64,000 bases of DNA from contig WACJ01000312.1 in assembly GCA_008973525.1 (NCBI GenBank), positions 124,001-188,000 of the forward strand, in the 5' to 3' direction. The DNA comes from Stenopsyche tienmushanensis. Its lineage: Eukaryota > Arthropoda > Insecta > Trichoptera > Stenopsychidae. Shown here in pieces: positions 55,056 to 64,000 of the stretch; the first letter of the stretch is position 1, and each line of letters begins with the position of its first letter. Both the position numbers and the translations under genes were made by a program. The notes beneath the pieces are model-generated. The model ran no database searches. It saw only the letters and a program-made list of their open reading frames with translations, and was not told the DNA's origin.

Positions 55056-57990
55056 TAAACCAATTAAGAAGACAACAGAGTATTTATATTTGTTAAATTT
55101 TTATTATAATTTTATCTTTTATTTTAATTTGACCAATGATAAACGTGTGCATGTCGTATTAGAACATATTCTAATACAAAAAACAGGCAGTGATTCGTTA
55201 ATTTGATGGAAAATTAGTATAATTTTAATATAAAAACATCACCGATGCCTTCTGATGTATCATTCATCGATCCATTTAAACGATGGATCATTTCCTCGTT
55301 GATCATTTTTAAGCAGACTTAATTAGCTCGCCGACTGTTACAGAATGAGTTAAAGAGACGTGATGAATATTTTAAATCAGCGAATACAATAGGAACGAAA
55401 CGTACGTAATTGGGCTTATTTTCTCACAAATATACCGCCAATGAATGACAAGAAGCTAATCCATTATGTAGCAGGGAGAACAATGATTCTTTTTTACTAG
55501 TGTTTATGAATATTTTGCGATATGATCAATTGGAAAATCCTGGATTGGATTAACACAACTATATTGAATCCTTGAAGGATGGAACTTGCATGATTGATTT
55601 CGATTTCATGGCAAGAAGATTGAAAATTTCGTGTCATCATTATCGTGTGCAACAGGAGAGATTCAACTTCAGTAATTAAACAATTGGTCTTGTTGAATAT
55701 ATTAGGTGGACCCGAAAGTATTCGTATATTATGAGATCTTATGTTCGAGTTAATTTTATGTCCAGATACATTGTCGGAAACATTTTTGTAAGTTATATTT
55801 TGTGTAGAACTATTACTAAACATTTTTTTTTTTGCAATATATTTGTTTTTATTGTTAAAGGTAAAGTTAACAGATTCGAAACTAATGAAGTTTACATTTG
55901 GCATTGTATGCTGTTTTTTTTATATTAGGGTTGGAATGGCATAAAAGTCAGTGAAACCCTCAAAGATTTTTCTTCGTGGAAAAAAGAGCTGGGAAGAAAT
56001 TTGACTATTGGTAAAAGTTCTGGAAAAGATTAAATTAGTAGTTGTAGAGTCCTGTGTAAAAATATTGAGGCTACCAATTATGCTCTGGAATATTTGATGA
56101 CAATTTCTGTTTATCAATATCGAAATTGTTCTCTATAAATATAGAGTTTCTTCAAATCTTAGATGATAAATTAATAGCCTAGACAAAGACAAAGACAGTT
56201 TAAAGCGCATTTATATAGATAAATATATGATAAATATAGGATACTATGTGCAATAAATATGATTTCCATTGACATTTTATATTTGCGCAGTAACATCAAA
56301 AGTCATGCCAAAATAAATCAGGATTTTAGCATAATCGAATAACACAATCGTTGCTATCAAAAGATCTAACGGAGAAAAATTGTATTATGGATCAGATCGC
56401 TGATTTATTGTCTCGTTTGTAGTCATTTTTTAAAAATATTATCTTAAATATAAAGGCAAGCAGTCATAACAGATCGATCAATAAGTTCGTACGGTTTTAT
56501 TTTTGGAACGATATTGCGAAAAAACGACCCCAAATGAAGTAGAAAAAAAATCCTACAAACTTATTGAGTGATGTGTCATATCATGTTATAAGCCATTTGG
56601 TTTAAAATCAATATTCGTGCATTTAATTAGCGATTTTGCTTAAAAAAAAAACTCATTCACATATTCTTGCAAGAACACATGCGCGCGCATCCAGTATTGG
56701 TACTCAGTAAAAATTACCCACCCACACATTCGAAGTGAATGCTCTGTCTATTGGAATAAAGTCCCATAAGTGGACTGAATGAGGAAAATCTGGCTGATGT
56801 GATTGAAAGCTGTCATGCAATAGTATAGGGTCACCCATGTCCAAATGTCCAGGTTATGGCCTGATTTCTTGCTTTCCATTTAGTTTCGTTGATTGATTAC
56901 TATGTCGTTTTGCTATGACAGTTTCATCTGATTTCAATATCTTATAGTAAATTACTATTTTCGAATTTTAGACAAAGCGATTTTTGCCGTGAATGTTGGC
57001 CTTTGGAATGGATTTTGTCAGTTGAACAGGATCTATCCATGACCTCTTTCTTCAGTCACTTTACATATTAATGACTTTTTTCATTAATAAACATGAAGGT
57101 ATTCCCTTCACTAGTTTAGTATTAGGGCATAGCACATGAAGAGTCGGAATTTCAGTCAATCAAAGATCGACCGTAATTGAAAAAGGTTCGATGTAATATT
57201 TTTGTGTTTTCGTATGTGTGATCGTAAAGCTTGGTTAGATATTTAATTGAAACGTGACACAACAATAAAACAGATGATGAATTAATGTTTGATTTGATAA
57301 TTTGAATAAATAATAATGTATTAGAAATAGAAGCTGCATTGAAAAAAGAGCATCATTGAATGCTGCACACTACATGTGCGTGCATACTCTCTATGGACCA
57401 ATCGAATCCAAAGGGTCATAGGAAAGATTTAAAAGCTGGATAAGTGAATGCCGCATGGATTTTCAGAAGCTTCAGTACTTGAAAGTGTATTTTTCGTTGA
57501 TGATTTGTATCAATTATCAATTGGCAAAAATAATCAAAAGCATATGCTATTCAAGTTGAACATTAAGACGTTGAGATTTATGGTGGGTGCATGGGGTATT
57601 CACAAATGCATGTGTAGACTTAATTTTACTATGTAAAATAATGTTAATCGCGGAAAAGTCGAACGCGACGAAATCTTCTGAAGAAATTAATAAATATCAT
57701 GTGCTAATGTATATTATTATTATGTAGCTGTTTTTTAATTCCGAAATAAAAATGAAATAAAATACGAACAATATCAACAGTGTAAAGGTTCATTTGCATC
57801 ATAAAAGCTTTATACGCGCTGGGAGGTCCTAACAGAAATCTTCGTACCGAATGGGTTAATTGAATTTATTATATTTTTGTGAAAAATATGGCGTTTTAAT
57901 TTCTATTAACTAAATTATGGCGTTTTAGTTTGAGCTCAGTTTGTATATAGACACGTCGAAGACAGCATCTCCGTAAGTTTTTTTTAAAGA
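55056..57990. other. Intergenic, no gene supported
   Basis: About 2.9 kb of AT-rich DNA. The open frames at 55497-55904 and 55731-55928 are low-complexity and overlap each other on opposite strands, with no family match. Confidence 0.4.
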
Positions 57991-57994
57991 ATTA

Positions 57995-58400
57995 TTGTTC
58001 GGTGTAACGTTGAGGTGCTCTTGGGGGCAGTCTCCGGGCGGCTCCCAGCCCCTACGTGCTCGTCGGGATGGCCGCACTAGCGTCGTGATGTTGCTGGACG
58101 AATAGATGGGAATAGACGGGCGTCGAATAGAAAGACTCTCTTCTCTAGATTACTATTTTTTCATACAAGAGAAAGAGAGCGATTTGGCTGCAGGATGGAC
58201 GCCTTCCCGCAGCCAAGGCCAACCGGCTCCTCTTCCCGACTCTTGCCTCCTGCACGTCAACACCCAACCGGCAACGGTGTACACACAAGAAGCGATCGGT
58301 CAGTAATTGCAGGTGCAATGTCCCCGCAGCGCCATAAAAGATGGCGCTGTTAAAATAGCACATTGCACTTAAAGAGAGACGAAAGATGTCGCTGTTAATC
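57995..58400 (+). repeat. Interspersed repeat C, longest copy
   Basis: GGGCGGCTCCCAGCCCCTAC, GATGGGAATAGACGGGCGTC, CTGCAGGATGGACGCCTTCC, CAAGAAGCGATCGGTCAGTA, AGATGGCGCTGTTAAAATAG. AGGTGCAATGT near 58310 pairs with ACATTGCACT-like sequence near 58360, forming a hairpin. Confidence 0.6.
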
Positions 58401-58644
58401 GCTGGGATAAGAATTATTTCCAACTCCGAAGCCTGGATTGACGACCCGCAAGATTATTTTGTGTGTTTGAAATATCCCTTCAAACGGAGGATATTTAATG
58501 GAATTATTCAATATGAATTTATGAAATCTGGTAAACAAAAAATTGAGAGTCAAACGTTGAGAATTAATTAGGAACAACTTAGTGAATTAAATCATAAATA
58601 CCTGTGGGAAATAGTAGGTAGTAATGAAATTAATTATGTTTCGT

Positions 58645-59115
58645 TAGATCTTGTTAATAAAAAATCAAATAAATTCTTTAATTGTTAAACAATCAGCAAA
58701 GACTTTTCAATATACCCAATATACAGAGTGTTTTGCACATGAACCGATATATTTTTTTTTTGGGTTTATGGGAGGTCTTTTGCTATGTTTCATATATAGT
58801 CCCTATGTCCTAAGTGTCAGGTTTATCGAAACAGAATTTTTACAATATCTTGAAAAATAAAACCAAAATTTCACCTTTAACCTTTCTCTTACGATGCTAT
58901 GTATTTAGTACGCCATATGACATACTAAAGCCCTCAATATAGATAGTATATGGAGATTCAATGTAGTAATGTTGTAAAAAATCCTCGACTCAGTGTAGTA
59001 AATACACCATAGTAAAGGAAAGGTTAAATCGTTATACATTTTTAATCTGTGGTCATAATAGCACGAAATAGCTATTTTGGTATTTTGCAATGTATTTTTG
59101 ATCTATATAAATTGA
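58645..59115 (+). repeat. Interspersed repeat D, interrupted by a TTAA MITE
   Basis: 58645-58860 matches 34885-35000. 59040-59110 (TTTTAATCTGTGGTCATAAT) matches 35160-35235 but in inverted orientation. The MITE 58877-59027 lies between. Confidence 0.5.
58877..59027. repeat. 151-bp TTAA MITE with piggyBac-like ends
   Basis: Left TTAACCTTTCTCTTACGATG and right end whose reverse complement is TTAACCTTTCCTTTACTATG. The next bases (TGTATTTAxTAC) also match between ends. TTAA on both sides. Ends resemble the left end of the piggyBac relic at 18511 (TTAACCTTTC). Confidence 0.7.
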
Positions 59116-59119
59116 CAAA

Positions 59120-59290
59120 GACATCCAGTGGTGTCAGATCTGAAGACTGTGCTAGTCATGGAATAGGGCACGTCCCTAGACAAAGAAATCCAGTGGTGTC
59201 AGGTCTGAGGAGCGTGCGAGCCACGGAATAGGGCACGTTCCCAGGTTAAGAAATCCAGTGGTGTCAGGTCTGTTAACTGTGCGAAAATTG
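59120..59290 (-). repeat. 65-bp tandem repeat derived from a transposase segment
   Basis: About 2.6 copies of a 65-bp unit beginning TCCAGTGGTGTCAGATCTGA. On the minus strand the unit encodes RxDLTPLDFF, the catalytic motif of an insect DDE transposase (SPDLTPLDFFLWG), with stops. Related units occur at 50515-50640. Confidence 0.65.
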
Positions 59291-60779
59291 AAAATTGTCC
59301 CAATCTAATAGTATTGTTTCAGCATTCAGATATATATATATATATATATAAACAATATGTTGGTTTGGCAATAGATTTATTGCTAAATTCTTCAGTCATG
59401 TTTTTCTGCAAATTAGAGGCCATAAGAGGATATAAAGGCATAAAAGGAAATCGGAGTAATAAAAGAGGCCATCGATGAATTATTTTGCTGATTAGAGAAA
59501 GCTATCGGAAATACAAGTCGGACATGGATGAATCAATGTTTCCTTTTCGCCATCGTATATATTTTATTGCCATTACATGCTTATTTTAATAAGCTGATGC
59601 TTAAATACCATTTGGATTCGGAAGATGTTTTGAAACTGTGGAACAAATGGTTGATGTATGCTTTCCACTTTGCATCAACATTGCATGGACATTTAAAGCA
59701 GTGATCTTCAACCTGTCACGATTTTGAACCGCAACGCGAATTGCAATCGCAAGGATCGTTTATTTCAGGCCTTGAATTATTTTTTCGCTATTTTTCAATT
59801 AGGATTTCGACGATTGTTTGTGTGTCAAATATTACATCTTGCAAATGAACTGCCATCATGTTATCTTGGAAGTGCTGCATTATTATTCGAGAAGTAAACA
59901 TTTTTTTTTTTAAATTTGAACATATCGATTCTGTTGGTAGAAAGTAGACACTAATCTAGACAAATTGCTCATATGCAGACATTCCAAATCGGTTAACATC
60001 CGTGAAAAAATAATAAAAACGTATTGGATAAGTACACGTTAGTATGCCAAGGTTCTCCAACTGTATTGCTTTCGTAATTCAGTCTACGAGCGATCTTTTT
60101 GTAACAAGAAAAAAGCTTTAAGCTAATTTGTCTATTGATATTTAAGAAAAAATATCGTTTTCTTCAAACACCCAATCGGACAATATCATCAATTGTAAAA
60201 AATATCCATAAAAACTATAAGATTAGCCATGAAAATCAAATTTGCAACGCATTAAATCGCCTTTTGGGATGATCAAACCTTTACATGTTTTTATTGATTA
60301 CTGCGATTTTTTAAAAAATAAATCACTTTCCAAAATGCCCATGGTTGTGTCAAGATTTTTAGCAAGCACTTTAAGCAAACTGTGTCAACTCCTACGATTT
60401 TACGAAAACAAATCATCATGGACTGTTCAAATTAGCCTAAATCTGAGAACATCGAAGGACATTGCACATTGACTCCTTCGACAAATTTAGCATTTGTCGA
60501 TTATTACCCAATCGATATTCAATTTAGACGAAATTACTATTGCATTTAATGACATTTAAAAACATCAACTTGACCCACTGAAATAATGTATACTTCTGAA
60601 ATTGCAATTTCATTCGATTTGTAGCGATTTTTCTTGCCAATGCTATTTGAATGACATTGTTTTCAATACGATATTTCAAAATATATCGATTAATATTAGG
60701 TAAACCCAGTATTAATGTCGCATTTGCACAAATGCAGTTTTCAAACAAACATATTCATTCCATCGTCCGAGAAAGACGT
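59291..60779. other. Intergenic, no gene seen; (TA)n at 59329-59350
   Basis: AT-rich DNA with a short TA microsatellite. No recognisable element. Confidence 0.4.
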
Positions 60780-60899
60780 ATGTTGTAATTTGATATGTAT
60801 ACTTTGACATTTCGGTTAACAGGAAATGTCAATGTTGGTGGAAAAAAATCTGGAAACATCGTCTTGGAAGACTTATGTTAAAATACCGTAACATAATCC

Positions 60900-61060
60900 T
60901 GTAACATGACAGCACCAAAAAAATAAATTAAGGACTTCGATTGGGACACTTTATTGCATCCTGCATATTGACCAGATCTGACACCATCGGATTGCAATCT
61001 GTTTTTAAAAGAAAAAAGGTCCTTTCCGAGTTTTTCAATTAAAAATCAAGCATTTTTTTT
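60900..61060 (+). mobile_element. mariner transposase C-terminal relic
   Basis: Reads FDWDTLLHPAY, stop, PDLTPSDCNLFLKEKRSF, the mariner block W.TLxHPPYSPDLAPSDYHLF. A stop replaces the Ser before Pro-Asp. Confidence 0.75.
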
Positions 61061-61279
61061 TATAAATAAAAGGGCATTTATAATTTAATTAATAGATGGA
61101 ACAAGTTTATAGCTAATAATGGAATTTACGAAGGTAGTCCCAAAAGTACCCTAAAATTAAAGTAAATTAAAAAAATGCCATTTTTTGAAAAAAATTGAAC
61201 ACGAGAAAGCTGTGTGCAAGAATGGTGCCACATTTGCTTTTGCCGCATGGCGATTTAACATCGATGTTGATCTGGGTAA

Positions 61280-61640
61280 ATTTATTTCATCAGATTAAGA
61301 GCGACATCTTCCGTCTCTCTTTAGGTGCAATATGCTATTTTAACAGCGTCATCTTCTGTGGCGCTACGGAGACATTGCACCTGAAATTACAGACCGATTG
61401 CTTCTTGCACACTATTGCCGGTTAGTTGGTGACGAGCAGGGGGTCGTCGGTGACCTTGGAGGCGGGAGGACGTCCTTCTTGCAACCAGATCTCTCTCTCT
61501 CTCTCGTGCTAAATAAAAAGCTACCTAGAGAAGAGAGTCTTTTTACTTGAAGTCCATCCACACCCATCCATCCGTCCGGCCAAATATGATCCGAAAGAAG
61601 AACGGTCCTGTGCGTTAGCGCGGCCATCCTGGCCATCAAA
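61280..61640 (-). repeat. Interspersed repeat C, reverse copy with (CT)n
   Basis: AGAGCGACATCTTCCGTCTC, GACCGATTGCTTCTTGCACA, CCAGATCTCTCTCTCTCTCT, GAGAAGAGAGTCTTTTTAC, CACCCATCCATCCGTCCGGC. Confidence 0.6.
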
Positions 61641-62050
61641 ACTGAGTTTTTGCATCAATTCGTAACCATGGATGAAACATTGGTCCCATCGCTTCACATC
61701 TGAGACACGGGCGGGCCTCCAATGACTCGAGCTGTTTGTTAATAAGATATATATTGTAAATTAAAATAAGATAAAATTGATAAATATATAGATTTTATGG
61801 GTGGGGGAGAAGTCTAGTTTCGCTCACGATTTGGCGAGAGTCACTTGTGTAAATTAGCCTTTGGATGGACTTTCATGATCGTACAGATCATAGAAGGCCT
61901 TAGGTATTCATATATCACCGAAAATTCCGCTAAAAGAGGACGGAGTGACCACAAAGTCCGTGTGTCCAACTGGTCCGTTTATCGGACCGCTGATAACGCG
62001 ATCGGACGCCATACCTGAACATGTCCACAGAACATTGTCTGCGTTCATGA
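61641..62050 (+). repeat. Composite mariner fragment plus repeat B
   Basis: CTGAGTTTTTGCATCAATTC, GATGAAACATTGGTCCCATC, CACATCTGAGACACGG, then GGGCCTCCAATGACTCGAGC and repeat B (GATCGTACAGATCATAGAAG, GTGTGTCCAACTGGTCCG, GATCGGACGCCATACC). Same order and junction as at 53920-54300. Confidence 0.6.
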
Positions 62051-64000
62051 ACATTGGGTTAACCTAATGTATGATCCATGCTGACATATTGATGCACATC
62101 AGGTGTTAAAAATATCGTCAAATTCGTCTATTACGCTCATTGAAATAGCAATATCACGGTTATAACGAGCAATATGATTGTTATGGGAAAAGATATTTAA
62201 TTCAAATCCTTTGTGTTTTTATCGAGCATTTAAATATATGTGCTAAATGCAAATCAAATGGACGCAACTGGTAAAATTGTCTTCTTATGCATACATTTTT
62301 TTTAATAACAACATTGTCAATATTTGTTGAAGTTGTCATGTCAAGCTCAATGTGCCAGTTATGAATCTGGATGATGTCAGGTTGTCCCAGATTCATTCAT
62401 GCATAGTTGATTGAAGAATTTATCTGTATATTTTTAAGCTATCGATTTTCATAATACACACTGGCAGTGCCTGAAAGATTTGCACCGATGCTGAAATTAG
62501 TATGATTTTTCACAATTACTTTCGATCATCTCTAATTATGTTGCAGTGGTGCGTTTTGATGCGAAATAAATTAAATCATAATTGTGAAGGATGATGTAGT
62601 TGATGGTATTGCATTGGTGTGTTGCGAAGTAGTCCGAGCATGGTGTAAGATATGATGATATCGTAGGCAATAGCGCGAATTCAATAAAAATTCTATGAGT
62701 AACATCACTCCTCTTTCCGCTCATTTACAAAAAAATACGTTTGTTTTGAAACACCCCAATTAAGCAACAGCGACGACAATAAGCGCTCATTGAGGAAGTC
62801 TTTCATTTACATTTTTGTCCCATAATGGTCCCATAATCACGATTGTGTACGCGATAGGACGTCACAGATTGACAAGTTTCATTGATATTTTGAAGAGTTC
62901 AAGATGTCGACAATTGAGAACCGATGCATTGTCACGCATGATAATGCAATGCAGTTTGTCCGATCGAAATGCTAAAGAAGAAAGGCGCCAAAGAACTGGT
63001 TTGGGAGGTCCTCTTGCATCATTAGAGATGCAGTGAATGTATCTAGTATCCTACATATTCATAAATAACACCACATGGCTGTCGAAAATGTCCGAAAAAC
63101 ATTATCAAGATAAATCTATTGATTGTCTGAAATATCAAGACCAGTTCTTGAGATTTGGCAATACGAGCAATCCTTGATTCCTTGTATGAAGGTGGACCAT
63201 GTGACTATGACAAAATAGGCTGCTGAAGGATTTCACAGTAGTTCTTCTTGACCATGAAGCAACAGTCCAGTTATCTTCAAGTTGATATTTGCCAATTTGT
63301 ATATTTATTCAAATACATTAAAAAATTTCATCTTAAATTCGTTGTATTTTAATCAATATATTCGCATATAGGAAGATTTGAATGTCACTTAACATTCGAT
63401 CATGAAGACATTTGTATCAAATTATTCCACAAACATGGTTGATTTCGTCAACTAGAACTTCTAGACGAATTTATCTAGATTGTTTTTCTAAGAAAATACC
63501 AAGAAAATCATGGATAAGAGATGAAAGGCAAAAAAGCGGATCCAGCAAAGAGCGACCGTTACGTAAATTCTTCTATCTGTTACGTACATTGAGAGATTTC
63601 TCAAAATCTCTCAAATGACATTATTTAAATGATGACTTGAGATCGCAAGATGCAAAAAATGAACAATGAAGGTCAAGTACATATTTTCATATGTAAATAC
63701 ATAAAAATTATTTGAGAATCGTTCGAATTATTGATCAGCAAAGCAGAAATTTATTTAAAAAAATGACAAGATTTGTTAATGATTGTACATTTTCTATCAG
63801 GACTTCGAACCGTTATATTTTTCATTTGGGTTTTCGCTCCGGTTCATTTTCAAATATAGGTTCAGTTCCAGGTGATTAATTTATGATTATTAGTATTAAA
63901 AACTTATTTCTAGCATAGTTTAATTGTGGAAAGATTAAAAAAGTTATGTTGGTAAAGTGTAGGGGGTAAAAAAAGGCTGGTCTTGGTTGACACGATTTTT
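62051..64000. other. Intergenic to window end, no gene supported
   Basis: AT-rich; short open frames at 62815-63036 and 63412-63618 have no family resemblance or splice context. Confidence 0.4.

Noticed and set aside
62815..63036. 73-residue open frame and a DNA-transposon-like MRDN on the other strand
   Set aside because: Too short and isolated to assign; no catalytic block follows.
1..64000. CRISPR arrays, tRNA or rRNA genes, bacterial operons
   Set aside because: No regularly spaced short repeats, cloverleaf sequences or ribosomal motifs recognised by eye; gene structures are eukaryotic throughout.

Overview
This is a stretch of AT-rich nuclear DNA from an insect, most likely a moth or butterfly. 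The grounds are: genes split by short GT-AG introns, two chemosensory proteins, a signal-peptide flavin monooxygenase of the kind known from Lepidoptera, a ninjurin gene, and dense decayed mariner, piggyBac, Tigger, hAT-like and LINE pieces. The order assignment is inference from gene content only. There are no operons, CRISPR arrays or recognisable tRNA/rRNA genes.

Layout. 1-424 holds the last two exons of an unrecognised gene (+). 2092-5132 is a nearly complete BBS2 (BBSome subunit) gene (-). It is followed by two tandem flavin monooxygenase genes (5446-8155 and 9590-11586, +). Decayed BBS2 sequence lies between them, so the duplicated unit contained both BBS2 and FMO. 12137-18330 and 23672-27065 are two seven-exon alpha/beta-hydrolase genes of the ABHD4/ABHD5 (CGI-58) family (+), with identical intron phases but unrelated first exons; a broken piggyBac element lies between them. 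30473-32795 is a ninjurin gene (-) whose second transmembrane helix and C-terminus are encoded by four alternative, tandem, stop-containing exons. 41885-42589 is an intronless, GC-rich dihydropteridine reductase (+). 44525-46480 is a complete chemosensory protein gene (-) with a visible TATA/initiator promoter. 49131-50006 is the 3' part of a second chemosensory protein (-) with a long proline-rich tail. From 50 kb to the end I see only intergenic DNA and repeats.

The genes have separate jobs: cilia traffic (BBS2), xenobiotic N-oxygenation (FMO), neutral lipid and phospholipid turnover at lipid droplets (ABHD4/5), membrane rupture or adhesion (ninjurin), tetrahydrobiopterin recycling (DHPR) and ligand carriage (CSPs). 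There is no sign of a joint pathway. The most interesting structures are the ninjurin exon array, the BBS2-FMO segmental duplication and the ABHD pair with swapped N-termini. Several otherwise intact genes carry single-base indels, so either real decay or draft-assembly errors must be considered for each.
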